Origin: Multifurca ochricompacta
Lineage: Eukaryota > Basidiomycota > Agaricomycetes > Russulales > Russulaceae
Assembly (NCBI GenBank): GCA_022496185.1
Contig: WTXG01000121.1
Coordinates: 1 to 64,000 of the forward strand
Reading direction: 5' to 3'
DNA length: 64,000 nt
A model generated the notes under the pieces. It saw only the letters and a program-made list of their open reading frames with translations, was not told the DNA's origin and ran no database searches. The number at the start of each line of letters is the position of its first letter. Within the stretch, counting starts at the first letter, position 1. A program made the translations under genes and the position numbers. Shown here in pieces: positions 1 to 11,459 of this stretch.

Positions 1-1
1 A

Positions 2-2707
2 TGCCCCGGGTGCGAGCTCGGGAAACACACGCGACTCCCCTTCAAGTCCTCTCACAAGCGATTGGACCGGCGGCTACAGATTGTTCACAGCGATTTGGCT
101 GGCCCGATGCAGGTTCAGTCTATTCAAGGCGCGCTCTACATTGCAACATTTATCGACGACTACTCTAGACATGGTGTGGTCTACTTCCTCAGATCCAAAG
201 ATCAGTGTGCAACAGCATTTCGGAAATTCCTAGCTTGGGCTGAGACTCAATCATCGGAAAAAATGCTAGCCTTGCACTCAGATCGCGGGGGGGAGTACAT
301 GTCAGGCGCGCTTAGAGCTGTACTGGATGAACGGGGGATCGAGCATAAGTTGACGATGCTGGGATCGCCGCAACAAAACGGCATAGCCGAGAGATGGAAC
401 AGGACCATCATGGACAAGGCGCGCTCTATGTTACACAGCGCTGGCCTGTCCCTTGGCTTCTGGGAGTTGGCAGTGGATACTGCCGTTCACACTTACAACA
501 GAACTCCCACCCGAACTATAGGTTGGCGCACGCCTCACGAGCTCTGGAGTGCTGGTCACACTCCAGACGTCTCTTATTTCCGCATCTTCGGATGCAAGGC
601 ATATGTTCATGTGCCTGAGAACAAGCGTAGAAAGCTCGATCCGAGATCAATCGAGATGACGCTTGTTGGGTATGAGCCGGGTTCTAAGGGTTACCGGCTA
701 TGGAACAAGAGTACCCGAGCAGTCGTCCTGTCGCACGACGTGACATTTGACGAACGCTCCTTTCCTTTTCAGGACAATGGTGAGCCGTCCATTCGTTCTG
801 ATCAACCTAAGGCCCTGGAGGGGCCACTGGCCGTTACATTCCCTATGGCTGTCCCTACGCAAACTCAAGGGGAGGTCGATCCGCCAAGGACGCCATCCCC
901 TGTTGCCACACAAACCCCAAGTTCTGGTAATACAGTCTGGGCTACCCCGCCTTCACGCCCCGCAATGCAAGAGCCCCCGCCCCGCGCGCCACACAACCGG
1001 TTTCTCCGGACTCAGCGGACCATCGTCCCCACTTTGGAGGACATGCCCCCTCGGAGACTGCGAGAGAATCCTCGCAGGAATCCACGCTACTTTGGCGAAG
1101 ATAATGCCGAGTTAGGTGAGGATGGGCGACTCGGGCATCGTGCTCTGCTTGCGGCAGCTGCATATAGTGATCTGCTCACATATCGGGAGGTGATGAAGTC
1201 AGACTACGCTAGCGACTGGCAGGACGCGTGCCAATACGAAATGGACGCACTAGCCAAGAATGGAACTTGGACACTGGTGGACTTACCGGCTGATCGGAAG
1301 GCTGTGAAGTCCAAGTGGGTTTTCAAGCGCAAGGCCGATGGACGCTTTCGCGCACGCTTAGTTGCTAAGGGATTCACGCAAATTCAAGGTATTGATTATG
1401 ATGAAACATTTTCTCCAGTAGCCCGGTTCGAGTCCTTGAGACTGCTGCTAGCGTTGGCCACGCTAGAGGATTGGGAGATCCATCAAATGGACGTCAAGTC
1501 GGCGTTCCTGAACGGACTACTGGATGAGGAAATTTACATGGAGCAACCGGAGGGTTTCATCACATCGGGCCAGCCGAATAAGGTATGCCTACTGAAAAAG
1601 GCAATTTACAGACTCAAACAAGCCTCACGCGCATGGAACTTGCAATTCCATGGAGTTCTATTGGAGCTTGGCTTCACGCGCACTTTCTCTGATGCCGGGG
1701 TATACGTGCGTCGTCGCCAAGACGGGGAGGGTACAGCAATTATAATCCTCTATGTCGACGACATCACTATCTTAGGCGATACTCTCAAGGAGGTTAACCG
1801 GATCAAGGGGATCTTATCTAAGCACTATGAAATGACAGATCTAGGTGAGATCGACTCATATCTTGGAGTCCAGATCACACGCGACAGATCTATCAAGCGT
1901 CTGGAAATTGATCAATCACGGTACATTGGAGAGATTGTTGCACGCTTTGGGATGGCGGATGCGAACCCCGTGCGCACACCACTCCCTGCTGGGGCAGATG
2001 TCCACCTGGTAAAGCACACTCAACAGGCTACTCAAACAGAAATCACATATTATCAACAAATTATTGGGAGCCTTCTGTACGTGCAAATTGGGACTCACCC
2101 TGACATTTCTTTCGCTGTAGCGCGTCTTGCGCAGTATGCAGCAAATCCTTCGCCGCAACACCTGCGACTTGCCAAATATGTGCTGGCTTATCTAAGAAGC
2201 ACAGCCAACCTTAGGCTTCGTTACGATGGAGCGCGCGGAGAGGGACTTGTTGGCTACTCGGACTCCAGTCTTGGGGACCATGCCGACGATCATCATTCCA
2301 CCTCGGGCTATGTCTTTTTACTTGCTGACTCATCCATCTCTTGGACCTCGCGTAAGCAGAAGACTGTCGCCCAAAGCACCACTCACGCAGAGTACATGGC
2401 ACTTGCCAAAGCGGCAAATCAAGCCACTTGGTACCGGAGCTTTCTCTCGGAACTCGGCTACGATGTTACAGATCCGATTCCCTTACATGGCGATAACAAA
2501 GGGGCAGTGGACTTGGCTCTCAACCCCGTGACCGGGCGAAGATCCAAACATATTGCTATCAAATTCCACGCCATTCGCGAATACGTTGAACAGGGACACA
2601 TCGATCTAATTAGGACACCCACTGGAGAAATGCTAGCTGATGGATTCACAAAACCACACGCGCATACGCAACTCCAAGACTTCGTCACTGGACTAGGACT
2701 TATCTAA
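2..2707 (+). CDS. Copia Pol polyprotein (integrase, reverse transcriptase, RNase H), partial
   Basis: The frame is open from the window edge for about 900 codons. The first residues, CPGCELGKHTRLPF, are the end of the GAG-pre-integrase zinc region. Integrase follows with its D,D,E triad seen as HSDLAGPM, HSDRGGEY and QQNGIAERWNR. The Ty1/Copia-type reverse transcriptase begins near codon 385 (NGTWTLVDLP, KSKWVFKRKADG) and carries the catalytic LYVDD at about 1750. RNase H follows (GYSDSSLGD, STTHAEYMAL). Integrase preceding RT is diagnostic of Copia. I see no stop or frameshift, so this copy may be young and was potentially active. It works by reverse-transcribing its own RNA and integrating the cDNA. 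Confidence 0.93.
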   Translation, partial: CPGCELGKHTRLPFKSSHKRLDRRLQIVHSDLAGPMQVQSIQGALYIATFIDDYSRHGVVYFLRSKDQCATAFRKFLAWAETQSSEKMLALHSDRGGEYMSGALRAVLDERGIEHKLTMLGSPQQNGIAERWNRTIMDKARSMLHSAGLSLGFWELAVDTAVHTYNRTPTRTIGWRTPHELWSAGHTPDVSYFRIFGCKAYVHVPENKRRKLDPRSIEMTLVGYEPGSKGYRLWNKSTRAVVLSHDVTFDERSFPFQDNGEPSIRSDQPKALEGPLAVTFPMAVPTQTQGEVDPPRTPSPVATQTPSSGNTVWATPPSRPAMQEPPPRAPHNRFLRTQRTIVPTLEDMPPRRLRENPRRNPRYFGEDNAELGEDGRLGHRALLAAAAYSDLLTYREVMKSDYASDWQDACQYEMDALAKNGTWTLVDLPADRKAVKSKWVFKRKADGRFRARLVAKGFTQIQGIDYDETFSPVARFESLRLLLALATLEDWEIHQMDVKSAFLNGLLDEEIYMEQPEGFITSGQPNKVCLLKKAIYRLKQASRAWNLQFHGVLLELGFTRTFSDAGVYVRRRQDGEGTAIIILYVDDITILGDTLKEVNRIKGILSKHYEMTDLGEIDSYLGVQITRDRSIKRLEIDQSRYIGEIVARFGMADANPVRTPLPAGADVHLVKHTQQATQTEITYYQQIIGSLLYVQIGTHPDISFAVARLAQYAANPSPQHLRLAKYVLAYLRSTANLRLRYDGARGEGLVGYSDSSLGDHADDHHSTSGYVFLLADSSISWTSRKQKTVAQSTTHAEYMALAKAANQATWYRSFLSELGYDVTDPIPLHGDNKGAVDLALNPVTGRRSKHIAIKFHAIREYVEQGHIDLIRTPTGEMLADGFTKPHAHTQLQDFVTGLGLI

Positions 2708-2734
2708 TCCAGGATTGTCTCAATCACGGGGGGA

Positions 2735-3142
2735 TGTCGGAAATGGATCAATATGGCCAGGTCGGATCAATCGCTAAGTGTGTGGTACTAACAAGCGAGT
2801 TGTGTGTTGTGCAGTAGCACGCGGACTGCGTTTCACCTTCCTGTGAATAGTTTGATACCTTACTTGATTAGACACAATCCTTCTGAATCTTGGTTACTAT
2901 AAGCACACTCGTTTACAGTATTTAAAGGATGCTTTTATTGTACAGTTCACTTCAGTTCTGACCATCATAACTGAAGTGAGTATTTTGTTATCTTATCTTT
3001 ACCTATGTAGCTAACGCGTACTAGTTACAACTACCATTCTAGGTAAAGACTAATATATTGTCAGTTCTGACCATCATAACTGAATTACAACTACCATTCT
3101 AGGTAGTTTGGATTATCTAACCTCAGGCTGCGTTCTTTAACA
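2735..3142 (+). repeat. Copia 3' LTR
   Basis: The LTR begins with TGTCGGAAATGGATC just after a G-rich polypurine tract and ends with ...TTTAACA at the junction with NLR-1 coding sequence, so it has TG..CA ends. It holds an internal duplicated segment, CAGTTCTGACCATCATAAC, at about 2953 and about 3061. A diverged copy of its first 180 bp is found at 21611. Confidence 0.8.
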
Positions 3143-3195
3143 GGGACCAACTTGGTCGGGCATCAGCTCACCATCAACCTCAGCAGCTGTGGCAC

Positions 3196-3592
3196 TAGTG
3201 ATGTTCTGGCCCAGCTTGGCCCAAAAGCCATGGCTTTGGCTCAGCCTGAGGCAGCTCCGGCTTTCCTGAAGTCTGGGCCAAGCCAAAGCCGCCACAGATG
3301 GCTTGGCCCAAGCCGCAGCTTTTGGCAGAGAAATTTTATGACATATAACTAGTAGTTATAGTTCAGCTAATCCAAATCTGACTTGGTGTGTTACATATTG
3401 CAAAGCTATATCGAAGAAAAAGTTTGAAATGCCGTGATAAACATGATCATGTGACCCAAATCAACCACTTTGTGATCAGATTTCTACTGATTTTGATGAT
3501 TGCTATTGCACTTGTATGTGCTGTTGAAAGCCACGGCCTGAGCCAGTGGCTTTGGCTTTTAGTTTCTCTGAGCCGGGCCAGGCACATCACTA
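3196..3592. mobile_element. hAT-type MITE (397 bp) inside NLR-1 exon 1
   Basis: The insert splits the conserved coding stretch that reads SSCATTDSII in paralogues. It has terminal inverted repeats TAGTGATGTTCTGGCCC and, at the right end, GGGCCAGGCACATCACTA. It is flanked by an exact 8-bp target duplication, TGTGGCAC (3188-3195 and 3593-3600). There is no coding capacity. An 8-bp duplication is the hallmark of hAT transposases, so it was presumably mobilised in trans. Its termini differ from those of the hAT at 4495, so it probably belongs to another hAT family. Confidence 0.9.
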
Positions 3593-4688
3593 TGTGGCAC
3601 TATTGACTCTATCATCACCACACTTCGAAAGCACATACAAACCCTCAATCAATTTCATGGCCAGGATGCTGCAGCAGTGGGAGTTATCAAGTGGCTTAAA
3701 CGACTTGCCCGCATCTTGAATGAGTTGTCCACCAACGGGGTTCTCCCCAGCGAAGATACCTGCCTGGTGCGTCGGACACTACTTGACACGTTCTTTCTAC
3801 TGTACTATATAACACTTTTCCTTGCAGCCTTCCCATCCTGTAAAAGCAGTCCTCGCAGCAATTGGCGTCCTTTTAGTGGTAATCTATTTTGCTCGATTCC
3901 TTCATGCAATTGTTTATAACATCTACCCCTTTTAGACCGTCGATGCTACCCAAGTTAGGCCGGACTATGAGATGCTCATTGATCTTCTTAGATCCATCGA
4001 ATCATTTCTCAAGTGCCTCAGTACTAATGTCAAGATCCCACCAACGATGGCAGTGAGAGATATGGTGGTAATGATATTGCTTGAACTGCTCTCTACTCTT
4101 GCTCTTGCAACACAACAGGCCAAACAAGGGCGACTCAGTGAGTCTTTCTCATTGTCGATGTGTAGTGATAACTCAGGTCCATACAGGAAAGTTGGGAGAA
4201 AAACTGTTAGGAGAACATGATATTGAAGCCATGTTGCAGAGGTTGAGCCAGGGTGGCCAACAGGGAGCTCAAATGGCGGCAACGCAGACGTTAGATATTA
4301 TTCATGGTCTGGTTCAGAACATGAAAGCACTTATCGACGGTGATAGTACTTGCTTCACTGGTTTACCACACAGCACTCAACTCGCGCGTATTTGTTTAGG
4401 TGGAAGGGTGTCAGCAGACGACATACAATATGCTCTCAGTGCGTATCGTTGGGTGCATGTGTTCAGATTAATTGACACTAGGTACCAGTTATCATTAGTG
4501 TTCGCCACGGGTAACCCGCGGGTAAAAACACATGGACCCGTACCCGTACCCGTATGTACCCGGACCCTTACACCAAGGGTACGGGTTTGCCATACTACGG
4601 GTACGGGTACACCACGGGTCATATACCTGCGGGTAAGGGTAAATATTTTATATTTCAAATTTGATAGCCTAGAATAACATTGTACTAC

Positions 4689-7600
4689 TTAAGCTATAAT
4701 CAATTCGTCATCTGGCCATTCTTCATTGTTTTTGGTATCAGGTTGAGATGCTGCATACTTTAAATCAGCAGTCTCTACATAACCTGCCTTTGTCCAAGCT
4801 CCCAAACACAGAAGAGCCCGAGTTGTATCAGCTGAAAGCCGATTGCGTATATGAGACATGACAAGCCGCCCCTTACTGAAAACACGCTCGATAGCCACAC
4901 TAGAAGCTAAGTAATCAAGTGATCACTGGTCAGTAATTGTTGGATCATTGTCAAGGATTTGTACCACATACCAGGGATGGTGAGGTAGTCCCTTGCCATG
5001 CGCCATAAACGAGGATATGTTCCTTGGTTATCATACCACCAAGATAATGGGTCATTGACATCCTTGACTCGTGGCATTGAAAGGTATCGATCTAGCTCAT
5101 TCATGAAGTCTTCCTCCTCTGAGGAACTCATGACAGAGCTCTGACTTTCCTCATCTGAGTCACTGTTGATGTTCTTGTGCTGGAATGAAGCAATAGTATT
5201 AGTCTTGAATAAGTCATACCAGATCATATGAGTAACGGACCTTTGACTTGGATTTTTTGGATGGGTGAGGTGTTGGTGTCTTGTGGATTACATAGTTGCT
5301 ATACATACGCTTGAACTCGTCACGGATAATCTTCTCAGCTGCTCTAATCCACTCCTCATCCCATTCATGCTTTTCGAAGTACCGTAATTTATAATGTGGA
5401 TGGAGGACTAGCATGATGGTAATTTATATGAGTATGTGTAAGACAAGAGATGAGACAAGAAACGACATACCTATTGCAATCCGATAGACCTCTGAATGGT
5501 CCATCAAGGAGTTGTACTTATCAAGCAAGTTTAAGCCAAGTGCAAGTGCTGTGCGAAGTGCCAATCTGTGTTTTTTGTGGTTTGAACTCATAGACTGTAG
5601 CTCGGAATGCATACGGTCCATGGCAGGGATGACAGTTGCAAGACAGGGTGTGTCACTCGAAAATACCAGTGTGAGTGTTTTAAAGACCTAAGCATGCCAT
5701 ATATTGCTATTAGCATAGTAGTCAAAGCATGAAATCACTTGCCCATACCTTGAGGCAGTCCCGGAGCTCCTTCACCAAATCCCACTCACCCTCTGACAAT
5801 TCATACTTCCGAAGCTTGAGACTCCGTTCACTAGTGATCTTGTCAACCACTTCCCGGTACTTGTATGCAAATTTCAGCATATCGTATGTTGAATTCCACC
5901 GTGTGCATACATCCCGTGGCATCATGCAAACTGTCAGGTTCTCGTCTGAAGTCGGTGCAAGCTCTTTGATGGTATCTTTCCAACGAGGGAGGATGAGTGT
6001 CGATGAGTTTTTGATTCGGTTTGAGAGTCGGCGAAGCTGAGCATCATCATCAAGCACAAGTCAGAGTGACAATGATGTGATGTGGGAGGAGGGGAAATAG
6101 GGTGAACATGGATAAGGCTATGCATTCAAGGGGAACTTACCTTTGATAACACTTGTCTCATTGGCTTAACGTGTTCGTCTGCCAATGCCATGTCTTGTTT
6201 CATGGCAGCTTCCACCTCTTCTATACCATCCACCATGTCATCTTCCCCATCCCTGACATCTGTCTCATCAATCTCAGCTTCGTCCATCTCACTGTCCTCC
6301 TCCTCCTCCTCAACACCCTCTGTCTCCGCATTTGAGTCATCTTCCAGCTCCTGATGCTGCTCGTGGCCTTTCTTGCTCTGTGGCTTTCTGTTGGTTTGTT
6401 CCTTTTTCTTTTTTGGCTTATTGAATTGACGCAGGATGACTTGTACTACCAGATTGATTATATGAGCGAGACATCGGACACGATCAACTGGACCGCGGTA
6501 GTGGGAGATAATGTCTGCCAGAGCTGACACCATGGCATCATTTGCGCTCACATTGTCGCATGTGACGCATAAAATCTATCACAATCTGCCATGAGTGACT
6601 TGACTGATTCAGATAAATGAAATAGCTTACCTTGTCTGAAATGCCAAACCCGTCAAGAACCTTTGCAAATGCAATAGCGAGGTTCAGTCCAGTGTGGGAT
6701 ATTGGGAGCTCTACAACATCCAGAAGCAGGCAGGTTGGTACACCTTTATTTTCGAAGTGGACAGACAGAGCAATAAATGCTCGATTGTTTGGTGATGTCC
6801 ACGCATCTGTAGCAAAGTTCAAGCGGCCGTCATAGTCCTGGATTATCATGAGTTCAAATCAAACAAATTAAAAAATAGCATTGACACTGACCTGCAACAT
6901 TTTGGCTATGTGATCCTTAACGCGGTTGAAGACAGTGAGAACATCTTTTGCCACTGTCTTCGCATTCGGGATCTGGATACTTGGTCGCCCTGTCTTCATC
7001 ATGCAAAGGAATTCCTCATCCTCAACGATGCGGAAGCTTCTCAGGTTCTTTGACACCCATTTGACACATTCAATACTAAACCAATTAGTCAGCCTTGCAA
7101 AGGCTGTGGCATACAGTGACTGACTCTCACCGAATCTCTTTATAGGTATGGGGACGTGTAGAATAGGTACGCTTCCCTATTCCTTGCCTTTCAAATGCGG
7201 CAGTTATTGAGCCATCTTTTTGGGTTTTTGCAGCTGCAAGGCCTTTCCGAATGTCGTCAACACCAACATCCTTGCTCCTCGCAGCTTCATCTGCATCTTT
7301 GAGGATATTTTCACCCCAGCAACGTTTAGCATGTCTACGCAAGTTGCTTGTCGATTTTCGATCAGTTGTGTTCAAGAAGCGTCGAACTATTTGTGCATCC
7401 TGGCCTTTCCCTTTACAGTGGTAAGCTCCACATCGGAATGCATGACAGCGCCGGCCATTGACCTCTTCTATGGATGGGCGAGGAGCAAAGAAGGCATAAA
7501 TGGATGCTGTCCAGTCCTTGGCAAGGCATTCTGGTTTGATAGCTACGTGTTAAATCATTTAATGTGCTGTTGATATCACTTACCAAGTTCGTGTTCAGCA

Positions 7601-8046
7601 TCCTCTTCAACAATTTGAACCCCTTCATCGTCATCCTCTGAGCTCTCCACCCCAAATTCTTCAACATGGGGTGGTTCCATATCAGTATCTTTGACAGGAA
7701 GATGAGTTGAATCATCCTCTGAAGTCATTGCAGTTGAAACCAATGTTTTCGGCTTCAGCTTGCCTTTAACAATGCGCATGGCACCTCTGTTAGTGATGCA
7801 TGGCTTCTGGGACTTTGATCCTTGGTGGCTGGAACCTTCAGACCCACAGGGAGTGGCACCAGGATGGGGATCATCAGCCTTATCAAAGGTAAGCAGACTG
7901 TCAGTAAGTCCCACTGCTTTCTTCATCCTTTTGATTGTTTCTGACTTGTCCGCAGACCAGTTATCCTCATTTGTCGCATATGATGCCAGTTTTCGTTTGC
8001 GAGGTTCATTGACAATGAGGCTGAGGTCAATAACATCACGAGGCAT
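4689..8046 (-). CDS. hAT family transposase, spliced, apparently intact
   Basis: This gene has about nine exons. The N-terminal region starts MPRDVIDLSL and is acidic and low in complexity. A BED-like zinc finger follows near 7330-7480 (CHAFRCGAYHCKGKG ... NLRRHAKRC). The RNase H-like core has the first Asp in FATDAWTSPNNRAF (about 6800) and the second in CDNVSANDAMV (about 6530), then the conserved RCLAHIINLVVQ. The hAT dimerisation tail is DPLSWWYDNQGTYPRLWRMA (about 5040), then ASSVAIERVFSKGR after an intron (about 4880), with the conserved Glu. Joining GTATGT..CTTAG at 4910-4967 restores the tail exactly, which supports functional splicing. The start at 8046 is chosen because it opens the charged conserved-looking part; the frame stays open upstream to 8265. 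Exon borders in the middle are approximate. Confidence 0.85.
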
Positions 8047-8346
8047 GATGGCCAAGGCCCTTGGCAGCAGATAGCAATGTATGGATGAGGTCTGTGGTGA
8101 GTGCAAGGCAAAGCACGTTCCCGAGAGGAGAGAGAGGCAGAGGAGAGAGGAGAGAGGAGGAAATCCTGAGACAACTTTGACTTTGGGAGGAGGCGTATGT
8201 TGTACTTTTGAACCTGTGAATATGTACTTGCTGGTTCCGTTTGACCTTGTGCTTGATGTCATCAAAGATTCTTAGCACACAAAAAGAGAGAGAGAGAATG
8301 CTTGGTTGCTGGCTCACTGGCTGGTCTACTACAAGCATTTTTATGT

Positions 8347-8362
8347 ACCCTTATATACTTGT
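8347..8362 (-). promoter_or_regulatory. Probable TATA region of the hAT transposase gene
   Basis: On the minus strand this reads ACAAGTATATAAGGGT, about 300 bp upstream of the chosen ATG. Almost the same 16-mer occurs at 42483 and 59680 together with similar flanks, which suggests a conserved transposon core promoter. Confidence 0.5.
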
Positions 8363-11300
8363 GGAGAGACCTAGCTGAAGGAGTATTTTTAGAAGATAAA
8401 GAGGTGAAGCCATGTGAGGCGAACAAAAGTGGAAGGAATAAAAGGGGGTAAGGGAGAAACCGGGTAGCCGGGTATAAGGAGATGAATATGCAAGTGGCCC
8501 GGAACGCACACAATCCCTGTAATATGCTAAGTAAAATTACTTGTACCATGGATCAATCATGCTTGTACTAGTGTCAGAGTCTGTCCAAAACTAAAGTCAG
8601 GCAAAAGTCATAAATTTTATTGACAGTATAGTAATGGAAGAGTGAGAGCAAACAGGTCCCACCAGAAGTGGTGATGACCGGAGGTTTCGCGTCCAACACC
8701 CAGGCCATCCTTACAGCAATGCAATGGGACCACTGGGTCTGTATACAGTATCTACAATACATGTATGTACTGTATAGTTTTTCTGTGGCTGGTGCAATGC
8801 CACATGCATTGCCGCCCTCATTGCTGCCCTTCCAATTTCAGCTTACCCGCTCTGGCGGGTAAGGGTTGGGTGTCTGCGGGTAGGGGTCACATGAGGGGTA
8901 TGAAGATGTGACCCTGACCCGTACCCGCATGTACCCTGACCACATACCCGGCGGGTTGCGCCTACCCGTGGCGAACACTAGTTATCATACAAAGACTGGC
9001 GAGCGACATTATAGATAAGCCAAAGCGTTTGTTATCCCCTTTAGGCTTCATTCTTTAGTCTAAACTCATACGTTAGGTGACCGCTTGCTGAAGGATATTA
9101 GAACTTGGCTCTCTCCTTCCGATCCGTCGAAATGTCACAATATCATGCGCAAAGCTCATCACGGTGGAACAGGTACATGGTTAATTGAAGGAGATGGATT
9201 CACAGAATGGAAAAACAACGGGACTCTGTTATGGATTCATGGAAAGCGTACGCAATTGCCAAAAAATCGATTCTTTCCCGTAACTGATCACGCCCACGTT
9301 CCATAGCGGGCTCTGGAAAGAGCGTACTTTGGTATGCCAAGGCCAACGTTATCTCTTCCCGGAGAGCTGACGTTGCTGAATAGCTCAACGATTATTCAAG
9401 AGTTCATAAGAATGAGAGAAGCTGGCTTGGCCTCTATTGGGTACTTTTACTTTGATCGCGAAAATACGGAAATGCAAGACGCGCGTGGTCTAGTCTCTTC
9501 TCTTCTCATCCAACTATCCGAACAATCCGAACTTTGTTCCGAAATTATCTCTCGCCTGTATTCAGCGCACGCCACGGGATCAGAGCAGGCTGGTGACGAC
9601 GCACTACTAGAATGCTTGAAGGATATGCTCTCGATTCCTGGACAAGGCCCAATTTATCTCATTTTGGATGGCCTCGACCAATCTCCTGATGATCCGTCTG
9701 CACGAGAATCTGTGCTGGACCTTATTCAATTACTTGTCCAACTAGGGCACCCCCACTTACACATATGTGTCTCCAGTCGCATCGAAGCCGATATCAGAGC
9801 AGTTCTCCGTCCGTTAGCGTCTCAGACAATATGCCTGGATGAACAGAGCGGGCAAGCTGAAGATATTAACAACTACATCAACTCCTTTATCAAGACAAAC
9901 GCGAACACGAGCCAGTGGAAAGATGAAGATAAAGAATTTGTGATTAAGAAGGTTTCAGAAGAAGCTGACGGAATGTATGGCATTGTATTCTTCTGGGTTT
10001 GCGATACTTGTTGACATTATCGTACAGGTTTAGATGGGCACACTGCCGGTTGAACCAGCTGCGCCGGTGTCTTCCTGAAGGTATCCAGCAGACTTTGGGC
10101 GAATTCCCCAAGACCATGGAAGAGGAATACGAGCGCATATTACTGGACATTGATGCGAACAAGTGGAAGTGCGCCAGTCGACTCTTCAGGTGCATCGCTG
10201 TGGCTGCCCGCCCACTTCATGTTTCGGAACTTGCGGAGTTCCTTGCCTTGGATTTTAAGCCGACTGAATTCCCTACGTTGGAGGCTGGTTGGCGCCCTAA
10301 AGATCCAGAATATGCAGTGTTGGCTACATGCTCCAGTTTTATTCACATTGTCAACGTGAATGGATCCCTGGTCGTGCAATTTTCCCACCTCTCCATGAAA
10401 CAATTTTTAACATCGAACGGCCTCACAGCACAAGGGGGACCGGTTTCTCGCTATCACTTCCCCATTGAAGCCGCCCATGACACAGTTGCACAAGGCTGTC
10501 TTGCCGCTCTGCTCCATTTGGATGAGCACGTCAACAGAAGCAGTATTGCGAACTTCCCTCTCGCCTCATATGCCGCCCAGCACTTTCCCATTCATGCCCC
10601 ATCTCAGTATGCTCAGTCGTACATAAGAAATGCACTGAAACACCTGTTTGACGCAAATAAACCTCACTTTGCGATCTGGGTTTGGATATATGACGTGGAT
10701 GATACTTCGGAACAATTGATGACGTCGGAGACACCATCACAGCCCAAAGCCACCCCTCTATACTACGCCTCTCTTCTTGGCTTTCATGACATAGTTCAAT
10801 GGCTGCTCTCTAGAAAAAGCTCGGGTCTCAACGACTCCGTCGGCTACTACGGGACCCCATTGATTGCAGCATCGGCAAAGGGACATTACGAAATTGCGAG
10901 CCTATTAATCATCTATCGTGCCAATGTGAATGTTAACGGTCCTGACGGCCGGACCGCCTTATATTCAGCAATAGAAGTCGGTCAACAAGGGCTGGTCCAG
11001 TTGCTCCTGGAGTATGGCGCCAATACAAGTTATCAAGACAACAGCGGCCGGACTGCACTGGATATAGCAAGAGATCGTGGACGAAAAGAGATCGTGCAGC
11101 TATTATTGGACCACCACAATCAAATGCTATCATTTTAAAAAGAGCAGTAGCAGCGCCATGATCGCTATTCACTGGCAGGTGTGAGTGTCCCGTCGCTTTC
11201 ACGGTGTTCGTGCCCCCAAATGACCATGTTAGTTGATAGAGGTTCTTTAGGGATTACGGGGAGCTTCCCAGAAGGAAGGGGGTGTAGCATTCTGTTGTCT

Positions 11301-11459
11301 TATTTTGGAGGGCGAGTGAGTTGGCTCTCATCGAGACTTCAATTTCACCCACCCGAGTTTTTAGCAACGCCTCATTCCCACATGCCGTCGAATAATGCCA
11401 TCTAGTCCGTGACACAAATAAAACCAAAACGTTCTCGGTTTCTGGCTGTATTTCTATTA

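Larger units (their letters stand above)
1..3142 (+). mobile_element. Ty1/Copia LTR retrotransposon, 3' part
   Basis: This is the downstream portion of a Copia element whose 5' LTR and gag lie left of the window. It contains the pol frame (2-2707), a purine-rich tract (about 2728-2734) and a 3' LTR (2735-3142). The right border falls inside the first coding exon of NLR-1: the paralogues continue across this point with KRTGTNLVEHQL, while here the reading resumes at TNLVGHQL directly after the LTR. The element has therefore replaced or displaced the NLR-1 start. The target-site duplication cannot be checked because the left end is outside the window. Confidence 0.9.
4495..8979 (-). mobile_element. 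Complete hAT DNA transposon (about 4.5 kb)
   Basis: The element is bounded by AGTGTTCGCCACGGGTA at the left (from 4497) and its inverted copy TACCCGTGGCGAACACT at the right. An exact 8-bp target duplication, AGTTATCA, lies at 4487-4494 and 8980-8987. Subterminal regions are full of short ACCCGTACCC/CGGGTA repeats in both orientations (4510-4640 and 8840-8970), as expected for hAT transposase binding. It carries one spliced transposase gene on the minus strand. Insertion is within a few bases of the acceptor of the NLR-1 intron that precedes the QRLASDIIDK exon. Confidence 0.93.
3143..11138 (+). pseudogene. NLR-1: Goodbye-NACHT-ankyrin gene broken by three transposons
   Basis: This is a relic of a fungal STAND (NLR-like) gene. 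The Goodbye-domain exons run 3143-3195, 3601-3770 and on to about 4480. The NACHT part resumes at 8988 with the conserved DIRTWLSPSDPS exon (from 9076), the Walker A exon (about 9306) and Walker B ILDGLDQSP (about 9660). The winged-helix segment RPLHVSELAEFLALD lies near 10210, and ankyrin repeats fill 10740-11135. The start codon is lost to the Copia LTR, a MITE sits in exon 1, and a hAT element lies at the intron/exon border before the NACHT exons. Downstream the frames remain open, so the damage is recent. It has about four ankyrin repeats, two fewer than NLR-4. The NACHT half could still be transcribed from a transposon promoter, but a full-length product is excluded. Confidence 0.9.

Noticed and set aside
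4500..4640. Repeated CGGGTA/TACCCG motifs as telomere-like or satellite repeat
   Set aside because: They are subterminal repeats of the hAT element, in both orientations and inside its TIR borders.
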